NCBI GenBank assembly: GCA_001953115.1
Contig: LSSL01000044.1
Location: 1 to 38,517 of the forward strand
DNA: 38,517 bases
Direction of reading: 5' to 3'
Origin: Smittium mucronatum
Lineage: Eukaryota; Kickxellomycota; Harpellomycetes; Harpellales; Legeriomycetaceae
Part shown: piece after piece, positions 1-15,100 of the stretch
How the letters are laid out: every line of letters begins with the position of its first letter
Numbering within the stretch: the stretch's first letter is position 1
Program-made: the position numbers and the translations under genes
The notes under the pieces: generated by a model
The model's database searches: none
What the model was told of the DNA's origin: nothing
The model's input: only the letters and a program-made list of their open reading frames with translations

Positions 1-115
1 GGCAGAGGAGCTTATTGTAGTTAGGATAATAGTCTTTTCTATACGACTTTTTCTTTTTTTCATACTTTTTTAGATCCGTTTTTAATGGCTTTATATTACA
101 ATAAAATTCCGAGAT
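1..115 (-). repeat. Dispersed repeat copy 1 (truncated by window start)
   Basis: The reverse complement of this stretch aligns along its whole length with 29,091-29,215, and part of it with 9,070-9,180. Shared landmarks are an end reading CGGAATTTTATTGTAA followed by CATTAAAAAC, then a block reading ACTATTATCCTAACTA and AAGCTCCTCT. The repeat probably continues off the left edge. The inner part resembles the termini of pogo/Tc1-like DNA transposons (AT-rich, ATAACG-type repeats), but that comes from memory of the family and is not proven. No coding capacity is visible. Confidence 0.7.
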
Positions 116-693
116 ACAAAAAAAAACGTTGTTTATAAAGATAAGAATATACATTAATATTATATTTTTTTCGTAATGGGCTACTAAAGGACTGATTTTT
201 TTTTATTTTTTGAATTAAATTTATTATAGGGATATGATTTCCTGGAAAGTGGGATGAATTGATTTCTATTTTCCTGAAAACTATCCAAATGTATAATTGA
301 AAACCAAGTTGGTTGATTGAATAAATTTTAAAAATGTTAGGGAATACACGTTTTTTTCATGATATAAACATTTGAACTTGTGATGACCTCAATGAAAGTA
401 AATTGAACTGATCAACTACTAAAAGCTCCAGTTGGTGTTAACAGGATTAGAAGTAAATGTTTTTTTATGTTTTCAAAAAATTGGATTTTTTCATTTGCTA
501 ATCTAAGAATCATTTCATTTTTATAAAAATTTTATTTTCTTTTATATTACAAAAAAAATATCTGGATTTTTAGGATAAAAAAGGATAAACTCCCAAAGTT
601 TATATATTTTTTAATCCTCTTAGACTAAATTTGATTTTGGTGTAATTTTTTTAGGTTTCAACTTATCTATTTTTATTTAATCTAATCATATAA
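116..693. other. AT-rich non-coding stretch
   Basis: No open frame, splice-flanked exon or repeat can be supported here. The sequence is dominated by A/T runs. Confidence 0.6.
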
Positions 694-857
694 CCCCTTC
701 CGGGCCCAACTTTGCGCCTTGACCCTATTTGCGTATATTTTCGATTCTAATTGGCTCAAAAATCTGATTGGTCCAATAGTATACAAATAAAATTGAACTA
801 TTAATAAAATTGAACGAAAATTGAAAGCCATTCTTTGCACCATTTCCCCTGAAAGGG
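694..857 (+). mobile_element. TTAA-flanked MITE, copy A (piggyBac-like)
   Basis: A 164-bp element whose left end reads CCCCTTCCGGGCCC and whose right end, reverse-complemented, reads CCCTTTCAGGG. It is followed directly by TTAA at 858-861 and preceded by ATAA at 690-693, a one-base variant. It aligns in inverted orientation with 35,859-36,020, sharing the two ends and an internal CAATTGGCT / AATTGGCTC block and AAAGCCATT. TTAA targets and CCC-starting ends are typical of piggyBac-superfamily elements. No ORF, so it is non-autonomous. Confidence 0.7.
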
Positions 858-3580
858 TTAAATAATATTTTTATCCAATATATTCGACATGTTATTTTTA
901 AAAAAAAAATTCGGGATTTTTTTTAGGTATACCAACCAAATAAAAATATTGAAAAAATCCCATTATGATTGATTTATTAACAAATATACCGATTTAAGTA
1001 CATATTCCTGATTATATTTCTTATGAATTTTCTCATATATTAAAAAATAATATATTATATCAACTTTTTATAAAAATAAATATCTTTTCGTTATCAAAAT
1101 TTTATAATTTCAGCCCTTTTATAAAAGTATAACATTTTTTTTAACTAAAAAATTAAAGAATTAGATTCCTAAAGCAAACAAGATCGATTAATACAATTAG
1201 AAATGGTAAAATAAGCCCACTGATCTCAAAAAAAAAACTTCTAACATAAAAGGGGTTGATTTTTATAAAAATTTAAAATAAATTTTCAATGATATCTATC
1301 TTTTCGATTGAATTTTTTTTTGTTGAAATAAGTTTATGATCGAGCAAATATTCCGGATTAAATTTTAAAAAAAAAATTATTTTATTAAATAATAATTATT
1401 GACATATTATTTGGGTATATCATTATGTATTTAATAAAAATTGAAGTAAATCTGTCTTTGAATTAGTTTTCTTGACTGATAATTATTAATGTTTTGAAAA
1501 ATAGACGCGATTTTGTAATTGATTTCATATTTTTAATTCCGTTGATTTTCACTCAAAAAATATCATATTAATAGTTTTTTAGGTTTTATAATAAAATTAA
1601 TAATTTTCAAAAAATTTATATTTTATCCTCACGATAAGCTTTTTTTTTAATAAAATGAATTTATTTTGGCTTCGTTTAAGCGGATTTTATTTTTACATTT
1701 TTATTAAAATGAATTGTGTATTCAATATCCCGAAACGAGGGAAAAACTTATCAGAGCTATAAATAAAAATCATTCCACTAATTTAATAATGATAAAATTT
1801 CGTAAATATAATATACGGGTTTATTATTTTCGGTGAAGGCATTTGGTTATTGCCAATAAAAAAATAAACTAGTTTATAAATTGTAGATGATAAAAAATTT
1901 ATTGAAAAAATAATATAATTTTTGTTTTACACTAAATTTTATCACATATACCACTAATTTATTTTATTTTATTTTTTTGCATATTTTTTCGTTAAATTTT
2001 TATTTTTAAATTTTAGGAAAATTTTTAGATTAATATTTATTAATTGGGATTAGATTCTAATTTTTTGGAGATAATACAAAGTTTTTAAACGATTTAATTA
2101 TTTTTTTGATTTTTTTTTGTAAAATAAGAGATTTTCATTTTTGCAATTTTTCTTAACTATTTTTCGTGAATAAAAAAGGTTATTTTTATTGTTTAACTGT
2201 TTCAAAAATAATATTAATCCAAGAAGGCTGCTTCAGAATTTAATAAAAAATGATTTAGTATTTGCGAAAATTTGGAATTTAAAAATATAAAAGACAAAGT
2301 AGATAAAGTAGATAAAAATTTTCAAAACTCGATTTTTTTTTTCCAAATAATAATAGGTTTTATTATATTATATTTTATTTTATAAAATATCTATCAAATG
2401 ATCAATTTCGTTTTATACTATAATTTATGATACGAACAACATTTTATATAGAAAAAACAAAATAGGTTTAAAGCATCTTTATTCCAATTTAAATATTCCA
2501 TAATAATATTTTTAAATTTTTTGAAAAAAATTTAAAAATAAAGAAAGAGAAATACAAAGATATGTGGATGATAAAAAAATTTAAAATTTTAATTTTTCTA
2601 GATATATAGGATAATTTATCGAAAATATATAAAAATAAAAGGTTGAATGAAATTTATTTAAGATAAATTGTAGAATATTCAAATAGAATAAATGAAAATA
2701 TATCATAAATTTTTTGAAAATAAAATAAAAATATTTTCGAAAAAATTGTAAAACTATGCCTAAATTTTAAAATATATTAAAAGCTAGATATATTAAAAAA
2801 AGGGTGAAATTTTCCAATTTAAGGAATAAAAAATTAAGGAAATACCATTGTTCATAGTTCTTTATGTTAGGAATAATAACCTACCAATTAAAGCAGTTTT
2901 TTTAGAGTTATAAGAGTCTAAAAGAGTTGCAAAGTTATATTTTAAGGACGAATAAATTTGATTTATTATTAAAGCCTTTTATACTTTTCATGGTATTAAT
3001 TATCGCTTAAGATATTTAAATTATGTTATTTTCTTCTGATATATATATATTAGTTTTAAAATTCTAAAATAATAAATTTTTCGCAAAAAAATATAATAAA
3101 AAATCAATGAATGTTTCAAAGGGAAATATTCCAGGTTTAAAATAAAATATTTTATTCTAAAACTGTTTTTTTCTTAATTTTAGAAGATATTTAAAGCTAA
3201 AAAATATTTTGGTTTATGTATATGAAAATTTAAGTGCTCTTAAATAGTGAAAACCTCCCAAATCGAAATTTAATATAGATCCTCATATCCCATTTTTATG
3301 ATTCTGCATATTTAAAGTGGTTATATTAAAAATAATAATAATAATGCAGCTGAATTTACCATAGAAATAATTGTGTTGATATTAAAGTTTTTTACTTTTG
3401 ACTAATTTTCCGGTGAATTTTGGGAATTAAATTGTCTGTATTTTGCTGTTGAAAAGAATTAGAATCGAAGCTTAAGTGATAAGAGCTGAAATTAAACAGG
3501 AGAAAGAGTGTAATTATTAAAAAAATTAAATTAAATATTATTATATGAAACTGAATTCATTGGAACTAATTTGTATAGGG

Positions 3581-3606
3581 GATTTTGATTTTGATTTTGA
3601 TTTTTT
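3581..3606 (+). repeat. GATTTT microsatellite
   Basis: Four consecutive GATTTT units running into a T tract. The same unit on the opposite strand (AAAATC) forms a short array at 8,924-8,944. Confidence 0.85.
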
Positions 3607-6600
3607 TTTATCGCACGGATATACAGGAGAAAAAAAATCTGAGTATTAGTAATTTGTTTTTCCCATGATAAATTTATTCTAATTCTTATCATCACAATTA
3701 ATCTCTCATTGGTTATAAATATTATTTTTTGGTATTCTGGATAAAATTTAGGTATATATATATTCCAAAAAAAATGTCTTTAATCTGGATCATTGATAAT
3801 TTTAACTCATTAATAGTTTTAAAAAAGTTTTTGAGAAGGTTTCAAGGTGATCATAAATTTAATTTAAATAATTAATAAAAAAAGAAAATACATAGATTTT
3901 TAATTGATTTAAATCGTGTATTTTTTAATGAAAATTTCCTTTATTATGATATAGGAACTTATACTGTAATTATAATAACAGAATTATCTAAACCAATTCT
4001 TTTGAGATATTTTTTAGTGTATTTAATAATGACTCTGTCCTCAATAATATTACACGATAGAAAAAAAGCAGTTTATGTATTATCGGAACTTACTGGGATT
4101 TAATGACGCTAACTCTATGTTTTAACTCATTTAAAAATCATTAAACAATTTATAAGCACAACATTTCTCCTTGTCCTTATTTTAGTTTTAAAACAGAAAT
4201 CAGAGACTATTTAATTAATATTTTTTTCGCTTCATCTCAAAGAAATATTTTTAAATTATAAGGACGAAAAAATTATATAAATAAAAAACCAAAAATAGAA
4301 ATTAAAAGATATTATTTTTTGATCTAATTTTAGAAAGATCAAAACAACCCTCCTTAAACGAAGTTTTATCAGTAAAATAAAACGGTAATTTAAAATTATT
4401 ATTTAAATATTAGGTTTAATTTAATGTTAATTTTATATTAAAAAACTTCATTAATTTAGTTAAGATATAAACTTACATAAAATTATATGAATAAAATTTC
4501 ACATAAAAATGATAAATTTTACCTTTATTAAATCGATTATGTCATTATAAATAACAATAGTGATATTTTTACTACAATTATATTCCGATAAAAATTTAAT
4601 TTTGGTTTTAAACTTGGATTCTAAAAATGAAAAATTCTTAACGTGAACCCGTTATGGTACTTAATTCAGAAATAATAAAGTTTATAAAATTTTAATTCCT
4701 TTGGGTTTTCAATTATTTACATAAATTAAATTATTGTATTTGGTGCTCAAAAATACAATAATACCCATGGGAAGTTATTTTATTTCAAAATAAATCGTTT
4801 TAAAGTTTAAACTGAGCCTATTGGAAAATTTACAAAATCAATTTATTTTTATATTCCAAAAAAAATTATATATATAAATTTGGTGTATCATTTCAATGGG
4901 AAAATTCAAATTCAGAACATAACATATAGTTTAATTATTCGAATTCTTTTGGAAATTTACAAGAAGCTTAATAATGCCTCTTATAATTTCTGTGAAATTA
5001 TTAAGAATTAAAAAATATATATATAATTAATGTACAGCCGTTATCATGAATGTTTTATTCTATTGAGAAACTTCAATCCATTTTGAATTTTTTTTTCGAA
5101 CATGTTATATAAATAACAAAGGTGTTTTTAAAAAAATAGATCTTGGAGAAACAATATCTGGGGAACAGTGCGTCAATATTAAGTAAAATTTTCCTAGGTT
5201 TAGCCCTGGTGAGAACAAAAATTTTATAGGGTTAATAATACCCGAGAATTTTCTTAACCCCGAATAGAGTAAATAAAATGAATAAATGCCCACTAAACTT
5301 TAATAAGATAAGATTAATAAAGTTATAAAAAAAATCATATTTAATAGTAATTTTTTTAACAGATTTGCGTAATTAACTGGATACAACGAGTGATGTATAA
5401 ATAGCTGATGTTATTTTTCAGATTTAGAAAAATAAGCACCCCATTAATATAACGCTTAGTATGCTAAATTGTTATAAATGCTAAAAAAAAGAATTAAAAT
5501 AAAAGATAAATCAGAATTGTTAAGGAGAGTAATAAAATCGAAGATATAGAGTGGGTTTTTATCATTGAAAATTGATATATCTTATTATTAAAAGGGTCTA
5601 TTTCTGGGATATACATTCAATAAATAATTTAGATAAAATAATTTGAAAATAATCGCTATTTTATAGATCAAATATGGTAAAACTTTTAATTATATTAATT
5701 GTATACTTTAAAAAAAATGGTGGATTTGTGGTAATAAAATTTCCAAAATATTTTATATAACATGTGATAATGGCTAAATATTAATAAAATCTGTTTCATT
5801 TACGGATTAATGAGATATTGAGCCACAAAATAAATTTAAATACGTTCCAGAGCCTGAAATATCTGAAAGCTAAAATAGATAAGTATTATTAAAATTCATT
5901 TTGAAAATTTTGTGAAATTTAGAAATTTATTAGGATGTTTAATGGTGTTACAAAAGGGAAATATTCAAATTATAAAATCCATAAGTGCATTTTAGTTTAA
6001 TATGGTTTTTGGATCGCAAAAAAAAATACAATTATGATACAATTAATAAGGGTGAGGTTTATGAAAGTATATTCTAATTTAGAAATACCGTCTAAATGCT
6101 ATTTCCTTTAAATATTTCAGCCAATATAAAGTCAATAGAATTTAAAAGCCTTCCATTGATGTTTTTAATGGAATTAGTTTAATAAAAGATTATTATGGGA
6201 GAAGTCGTGATTTGAAAGGATTATTAGTTGAATTTACAGTTATTAAAGTAGCATTTTTTTTATAGCGACTCAAAAAAGGAATCCATCTTGTATTTTATCG
6301 AAGTATTCAAGTCATTAATATTGTTCTAATTAAATTTTCAATAAAAATTGTTACTAATTAGCTATTTTTACGCATTATGAATCAACAACAGGATATCAGC
6401 ATCAAAAATAATACGGAGTCTTAATCATGAAGTAAAAAATAACCCTGAAAAAAGAAGAGAAAAATTTATTGCTGGAGATAAATCAATTTTAGCGACTTAT
6501 CTCGATACAAGATATAGGGTTATTTTAAAATAATTTCGGGATAAATTTGTTAGGATAAATCTTATAAAAGTGTTTAAAAGGAATTTTTCCGATTATATAA

Positions 6601-8072
6601 AGAGTCAGAGGAATATATTAATCGATATTGAAAATAATTGATGTATATATAACCTAAATATCGGGGTTTTGCAACTTAGACATTTAAATAAAAAGTAAGA
6701 AGAGAGTCCGGTTTTGTATTTAGAAATTCAGAAATATATGGGAGTTTTAATTTAAATATATCGTAAATAAATAATATCTTTTATGTTCAACTAAATATAA
6801 ATTCTGAAATTTTGAAATTTTGGAAGCTCAGTAATAATGTACTATTGAGCTAAAAAGGCTAGAAAGAAGTAATTTGGATGAACCAACGACAAAACAAAGA
6901 TTAAATTGGACCTGTATATTTTGAGGTTCATAATATAAGAATTAGAGACTATATAAGCAACTTAATCATTCAAATTAAAATGATTTTTTGGATTAAATAT
7001 TTTTTTATAGATTTTTTTCCCCTTTTATATTTCAAGGACAAATTTTAGCAAAATATTTATTAATTTAACTTTTAGAATTTGTAATATATTAATTTTAATG
7101 AATATTTTTTAATATATATGTATTTAAAATAGAAATTTGTTTTAAAATTAATAAAAAGTTCTAAAAAATAATTTAAAAAAAATCAAAAAAGGTGAAATTT
7201 TTTTAAAGAAATTCACCCAAATTCCCTCCATGTTCCAGTGTTCCATTGCTTGAGGTAATTGGTTCAAGGATGATTTTTATATTCTTTTTTTATATAAATT
7301 TTAAACTAAATTTTCAATTTAACTATTGGTCAAGGCATCTTCAGATACAACTAAGTTTTCGAAATAGCTTTTTTTGAAAAAAAATCACATGTTTTCTATT
7401 GGTTAATGATATTCGATATCGATGGGTTTATTTATTTTTTGAAAAGTTTATATAATTATTTGGGCGATTTAATTGTTATTAAAACTGATTTTAATTAATG
7501 ATTTTTCTAAAAAAAATTAATCAAAATTAATTAAAATTAATATTTTATACTTGATTAGAAAAAAAAGAGACAAAAAAACAAATTAATCCAATCCATAGGT
7601 ATTTTCTGTTTGAATTTAGACCTTTTTTAGTAAAAATAAATATTTTTTTGGTCATAAATACAAATTTTGGATCCCAAAAACACCCAATCTACATGATAGA
7701 ATATTCTGCTGAGGTACATTACCTATGATAATTTTTCGGGCTCTCAAATTCCCAAAAATATTAACGCATCATTGATTATACCATTTTATTTATAAATTTT
7801 TTTAACATAAACCGTCTCTAGTTATATTAAGAATAGAAATACCATTAATAAAAAGCGCATAATAAAGTAAAATTATGTTTTTAGAATTAAATAGTATATA
7901 TATTAAATTTAATTCGATTATTTATATATCTTATTTTTGCAGAAGCTCTTATGATATTGTTTTTTTGAATTTTTTTAATTCTTGTGTGATATAAAAAATT
8001 TTTAAGAGCATAATTGGATGTTTTTTTTAAAGAAAAAAAATCTAGTAAAAAATGAATATAAAAAAAAATTCA

Positions 8073-8145
8073 AATATAAATTGATAATAAAAAAATATAA
8101 ATTGATACTAAAAAAATATAAATTGATACTAAAAAAATATAAAAA
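8073..8145 (+). repeat. 22-bp tandem repeat, about 3 units
   Basis: Three head-to-tail units of AAAAATATAAATTGATACTAAA with minor variation; the first unit has GATAATA in place of GATACTA. It is a non-coding minisatellite in AT-rich DNA. Confidence 0.85.
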
Positions 8146-9069
8146 TATTTTTTAGTTATATAAAAAATCTTATAACAAATTTAAATTTCGATATTAAGTA
8201 AAAGATGGGAGTTGATAAAAATTAATTTCAATGAACTTTATTATACACTCCAATAAAGTATGATTCAAGATTATAGTTAATATTATAATAAAACCCGAAG
8301 ATTTATAAATATATATTTATTAAAAATTGTAGTTTATATATGTGTGTGTGTGCATAAAATTATATGTAATACATTCAGTGATCATACCTGTCGTTTTTTT
8401 TGGCAACTTTATATTTTTTTAAATTTCCTGTGAGATGAAATTTTTTTTTATATAGTGAAATTTTTAAAAATAGTATACATTATTTTATAAGAAAATAAAT
8501 TAGAATTCATGATATGGGGAGCTATCATGGATATAATTAATCAATTTCAAATTTAGGTAAACTAGAAGATTATAATTAATAAATATAATTTCCATACACC
8601 TGAACTTGAAGTTTCAACTATAATTTAAATACAAATTATTTTAAAAAATTTTTGAAGCACTAACAGCCACTCCATAACTTCTGCGGATTTCAATTAATTT
8701 TTTCCTATAAAAAAATGTGAGAGTTACCGGAGATACTAATAAGATTTTTTTATAAAAGTTAAAACCATGATAATTTTTTTAATAGTTTTAAATCCTTTAT
8801 AAAACCTAATGGGATAAATATTTAAAGTTTTTTTTTCGAGAGCCAAACTTGATAAGAATTTTATTATCAGATTATTAGAATTTACTATTTTATTAAACAT
8901 AATTTATGTTGTTTTATTCAATTAAAATCAAAATCAAAATCAATCAAAATATTTATCAGAGTAAATATTTTTATAATCAAATTATACTAAAATTAAAAGC
9001 TACCTGAAAGCTTAATCCTTGATTAAGCGAAAAAATGTATTTATTTCTATTTTCGGCTGAAATTTTTTT

Positions 9070-9180
9070 TGTATCACGGAATTTTATTGTAAGATAACGT
9101 CATTAAAAACTATACTACTATTTTCGGCGGAAAAATACATAATTGACTCAATAAAAACTATCTAATAATCCAAATAACAG
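9070..9180 (+). repeat. Dispersed repeat copy 2 (diverged)
   Basis: The segment GTATCACGGAATTTTATTG followed by ATAACGTCATTAAAAACTAT matches 29,091 onward (TATAGCGGAATGTTATTG, ATAACTTCATTAAAAGCTAT). Downstream, AAAAACTATCTAATAATCC parallels AAAAACTATTATCCTAACT of the 29-kb copy. Divergence is higher than between copies 1 and 3. It is probably a remnant of a DNA-transposon end. Confidence 0.6.
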
Positions 9181-12100
9181 GTTTAAAGCTAATATTTAAA
9201 AAGCAATATATAGATAATGACTATTTTAATAAGGTATGAGAGCCTCTATTGGAACAATTTTTACCCTAAAATGAAAATTTTTTGTTTAAAAATAGTTTTT
9301 TGTCAAGTTTATTCTGTTAAACCAATAGAAAAAAATCAAGAAACCTTTGCAATGTAATTCATATTATAAAAGTAATGAAAAAAAAAACCAAAATATTTTT
9401 AGGTAAAAGAAAATAATATTTTGGGGAGGAGGTGGGGTATGAAATTTTTATATTTATAAATAAAAATTAATTTATTGAATGGTTAAAGTTCAGCTCTAAT
9501 ATATAGATGCCTTAATTACCTAGATATTTCTGATAATAATATTCTTAGTCACAAAGTTATAAATTGATTGGTTGTAGCAGCTATAAAAAAATATCAAAAT
9601 AATTTTATATTGTTATATATTCTAAAAAAATTAAAATTAAATTTTTTTACGAGTAAGATTGGTATTATTAACTTGGTTTATTTTGATAAAAAAATTTAAA
9701 AAAAATGAGCCTAATTCTTACGAGTATTTTTTTCATGATAAACGACATTTTTAAATTATTAAGAGTTCATTTTAACCAAAGGATTATGAATTTTACTAAT
9801 AGAAGTACAGAAAAGTATATATTAATAAATCACAGAGTCTTAATTAAGATTTTTTAAATAGTAATTTTATACAGTACTTGGAGTATTCCTAGCCAATTCT
9901 ATACGGTATTGTTAATTTGAAATTTAACGAGAAATATTTTGTTCTCTTTTTTTAGCGGTGTTAGTAAATATTTTTATTTTCTTGAATCAATTAAAACTTT
10001 GAGGGGCGTGGCTTTTTCCCGAAAAAAACTTAGAAATGATTTTTTATATGATTTTTTGGAGAAATTGAAATTCTTCCTACAGGAGTTTTAACCCACTTGT
10101 CATTTTCTCTGATATCCAATGAAAATACTTATATTTACTAATATTTATAATTTTCTCGCTTTTTATTTTTCATAACGCCCATTTAACGTGCTCAAAAATC
10201 AACACGCTTGATAGCTTATATAGCCACTACTTTTTCAGCATCATTTTTTTCCTAATTGATTATTATTTACAATTAACGCCAAAAAAAGTTTTTATGCATC
10301 ATATTTTTTGATTTTTATAACTAAATTAATGAGATTAAATCTAACAATATTTAAAAATAATTTATACAGCTTATTATAAAATTGGGTGGCCTTAATTAAT
10401 CCAGTTTTTTACTAACCCTTCATGCAGGCACGTTTTTAAAAATTTTCGATTATTGAAATTGATATTATAAATATTAATTTTGGAGATATTAAACTTTCAG
10501 CTTTGTATTATTATTAAAAATGACATAAGAAAAATTTTTTGAGTGAAATATATGTAACAAAAAAGAAAAAGATGGTCTCTGATTAAGCAATATGAATCAT
10601 TCACAAGAAATTTACCGCATATATTAATTTTACTTTTAAATTTCTTTTTAAACGTAATATATTAAATAAAAAAATGATATTAAATAAAATATTTATAAAA
10701 ATTGTTTTTTTTCTTACTCCGTCTTACAATAATAAATAAAAATATCACTATTGAGACCACTAATTTTTTGTGGGTAAAAAAAATTAAAATTACATCATAA
10801 GAGATTGCTCATTATTAGCAAAAATAGCCAAAATCCGATAGATTTAAGCAAAAAAACATCCCACATCTTTAGCAATGATAAAAGTTTCTGGAAAAAAAAT
10901 TTCTTCTAAAAAATTTATCCTAATGTTTTATAAATAACTATTTTTGACCATAACTAAAAAATAGAATCCAAATATAGAATATCGCTAATACCATCTAAAA
11001 AACCCCTCAAAACCACTTCAACTCTCCAAAAATAAGGACAATTGTCACAAATCTTTTTTGGCTTATTATTTATATTAATAAAAAAAAATTATAATATTAT
11101 ATTGTAACAAAATTGTTAGATATACCTAACTACATTTAATTGGTAATAAAATTGCACTTTTATAGATAAATTATATTCTGGTATGCTTATATATCCCATT
11201 GATTAATTATTTGATATAAAATTATATATAAACACATCTTTTCTGAAAAAAAATTTTATGTATGCTTTCAAATATAAATTAATATTTGATTTTTTATCCT
11301 TTACATAGTTATAGTCGATCATGATATGGAATAATTCTAATGGGGTATAAAGAATTAAAAGTAATAAATATGTATTGAAAATATTTATTTAAACATAATT
11401 CTGAACTCTATAATGATAAAAAAGCAAGGTATATTTTTATTTTTTAACATAAATATATTTATTATCATAAAGGTCTTTCTTTTCTAATAATATGTATAAA
11501 TAAACCACTATATTACAAACCCCATACCCTATTAATTAATAAAAAATACCGAAAATACCTAAATAAAATTTTTTAATGTTGTAATCAAAATAACTCTACT
11601 TTATTTTTTTCTCTAATTTTTTTTTCTGGGATATTTAATTTGGTATAAATGTTCTGTTTAAATTCACAATACCCCCAAATAAATTTTTTATTTTAAAACA
11701 TTTATAATAAATATATAAGCCCTTCAGAGTGTATAAAATATTCTTTTTATTATATAAAATTTAAATTGTTGGCTTTATTCACCAAAAAACATCATCTCTT
11801 TTTATTTTAAAGCTTATTTTTGTGTATAGTTTTTGATTTTTTTTTATATATCCTTCAAATTAATAATATAATAAATCTAGCCTATATGTACTCATTGTAA
11901 TCTTTTATACAATCCTAAATAATTTGTATTTTCGATCTTAGTTTTGCTTTTTACGTTTAAAATAAAAAATAACCCTTTATCTTTAAAAAAATAAGTAAAA
12001 AAAAAATTTAAAAAAATCATTCAATTTAATTATAAAACTTAGCTTAAAATCCACTAAATATTTATTTATTTTTTCACAAAACTTCATTCAAATAATTCAC

Positions 12101-15100
12101 TGGTTTAAACTAGACATTTTTTTTCGATTTTTAGTTTCATCTTATAAACTTAATAATATTTTAATCTTACATTCAGAAAAAACAAAATTTCTATATTATT
12201 TTAAATTATTAATAATGTTTTAAAAAAACGATAAATTTGCATGTGGATATATCACTATTATTATTATTATATACATAGGTTAGTCTTTATATGTAAATTT
12301 ATTAATTATGATCTTTAACTTAGCCTAAAAAAATATTATTATCAAAAGTAATATTTAAATAAGTTTTCGATTTAAACGGATTTTTTTAGTGCATCATATC
12401 ACTAGTTCGACATAATTTATTTTTAATTCAAAATATAAAAGCTCATATCCGGCGAATCCGTTCAAAATTTCGTCTAAAATCTACTGATAGATGTATGATC
12501 GAAATTTCTATTCAGATAATTTTTTTAGAAAAAATTATCTTATTAATTAAATGTATTATTAAAATAATATAGTTTTTAATTTTCCAAATTTATATCCCAA
12601 TTGATAAAAAAAACACCTTGAGATGTACTTTTGTCTATACCAACAATCCTCAGACGGCAAATTTGGCTTTTCGAAGTTCACATTTATCTAAAATAAAAAT
12701 AAAAATAAAAATAATTTAAAAATGGAAAATATTATTTAAAATTTAAATCTTTAATATATATATATAGGGCCAACTATAGCTTATTATAATCTTCTATTTT
12801 TTTGAAGATGATAATCATTTACACAATTATAATGACGACTAGGAAAGTATAATAAGTTCGGGAATTAAATTTTTTGATGATTCATGTAAAATCCTGTATT
12901 AAATGCCAATTAATATAGTTACTAATATCCATCTTAAATTATAAAATAACTTAGTTCCAATTTTATTATTAAGACTTTCTTAACTAAAAAAAAATCAGAT
13001 CCTGTAAATTTTCCAAGCCGACCTCGAAAATTTCTCAACTTAATATATATATCAAATTTAATCAAAAATCCACAGATATAATTTTTATTTTCAAAAGTAG
13101 TAATTTTGAACACCTTTTCAATTAAGAATACTGGTTTTTTTGAAGTGATCTAAGTAAATTCTTAAAAAAATTTATTGTGCTATTCAGAAAAATTGGGGAA
13201 ATTGGGATCATATTTTTCTTTGATATATTACCTCCTTCCTGAAAAATTCTAGTAAGTAAAAAAAGTATTTTTTGTGGAAAAATTTAATTTACTATTCTTA
13301 AATGCATTAAAAAAATATATCTTCACGTTTTAAAATTCAATTTTGAAATATTAAAATGAAATAAATTCGTTTAAATTTTACAAATACAAAAATTAATTCG
13401 CTTTTTTCCAGATTTTTTAGATTATTCTGAGTAAAATTTGATAAATGGGCTAAGCTATGATTTATTTAAAGAAAGAACACAAAATTGCAACAATAAGGTA
13501 CACAAGATTATATTTCTGGCATTAATTATTTTTCTGACATTTTAATCGCTTTATAGATAGTAACACACTCAATTCAGGCCAATATTTGCTTTAACAGAGT
13601 AATTTGAAAATAATTATATATCGGAAAATTTCAGTAGAGGAAGAAAGAAAAATATTTTTTCCTATCTCTCGAAGCTTTTTTTGTTTAATATTTTGATTTT
13701 AAGATGGGCGATAATGTGACTAAAAATATATTCTAATTTTGGTATTCAAGATACGTCAAGCCAATTGAAAATTCCCACACATATATTTGCAAATATTACA
13801 ATCTTTGAAAACTGTGAAAGGAAATAATGGAACTATAATAGGAATAATGGAACTTAGAAAAAAGATAAAAGAGCCTAAGAGCCTAAGAGAGTAAATTAAA
13901 TCGATTTTATAAATAGCTCAATAAATAATTAAAAAAGATCTCAAATCAATAAATGATCATTAAAAATTTAAAATATTTGCACATGCGCGGTTTTTTTTCG
14001 ATTTTTATTGGATTTTTGACTTTTTTAAAAAAAAATTAATTGAATACAGACTTGAGTTATTATTTATATTTATGTATTGAAGTAATATCATGTGGAGTAT
14101 TCTTCGATATGTAAATATCAAAAAAAAATTAAAGACTTATATTATTTTACTAATAAAGTTTGGTATTTTATAAAAATAAAAATAAATTATTATATGTATA
14201 GGCTTTTTTGGAACAACCTAAATTTAAATTTAGATATGAAAAATCATACATATTTGAGTTGATTTCTTTTTTTTTCTGGGATTATGATATGAATAAAGTC
14301 AAATTGTGTGGACTCGAGTATCTTATTGTGTTTATATCAAGTCATAAAATAGTTTTTAAAATTTTTATTTAAAATTGATTTATAAGTTCAGCCACACTTA
14401 TAAGTATTTAAATTCTGTAAAACAGGATTTTTGAGACTGATTGATACGAAGGGATATATTATGAAAGTTTTAATTGAGAAATTCCGAGACTCTCGCCATT
14501 AAAAACGTGATTAAAAGCTTTATTAAATCAAAATCGAGTAATTAAAAAAATCAAGATGATAAAATAAAATAAACCGGTAAATTTGCAAAGTAATCAATAT
14601 AAAAATAAGTATTTTGTTCGAAAATTAATTTCCGAAAATATTGATTTCAAATAGATTAATTTCAAAAAAGAGATGTAAAAATATTGTGTTATTACAGTTT
14701 TTTTATAGCATGTCAGAGAAAAAAAGAGAGAAAATAAACTGAAAATCAGAAAATAAAAAATAAAAAATAAAATTATATTAAAAAAAGCACTGTGATTACA
14801 CTCCAAAGGAAAAAAATCTGCTTGTAATATAGAAAAAATTCATTAAAATTTTTTCAATTTCACGAACTAGTGTTTTGCGTTTTTTAAATAGATTTTTTTT
14901 TATACTGAAAATAATTAAATAAAAATTTTATTTAATATTTTCATTGATTTATAAGTTCTTCTGTAAAATGGTCAAAATAGTATTTAGTAATAAAAATCCC
15001 CCAAAATAAAAAAAATAATATATGTCAAAAAAAATGAAAAAAACAACATATCAGAATGAGTCTCATCCAAATTTAGTTTTAAAATTAAAAAGATGAATTG

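Larger units (their letters stand above)
862..9069. other. Gene-free AT-rich region
   Basis: Roughly 8 kb of very AT-rich DNA with stops in all frames every few codons. A frame at 5,105-5,293 on the minus strand is only 62 codons of Phe/Leu/Ile-rich sequence without family resemblance, and I treat it as chance. The only structured items are the short tandem repeats listed separately (3,581 and 8,073). Confidence 0.6.

Noticed and set aside
1..60. tRNA-like or SINE head (AGCTTATTGTAGTTAGGATAA) at the window start
   Set aside because: It loosely resembles a tRNA A box, but no B box, acceptor stem or cloverleaf could be built, and the other copies do not improve the match.
8073..8145. CRISPR-like array
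   Set aside because: The 22-bp units are directly adjacent without unique spacers, so this is an ordinary tandem repeat.
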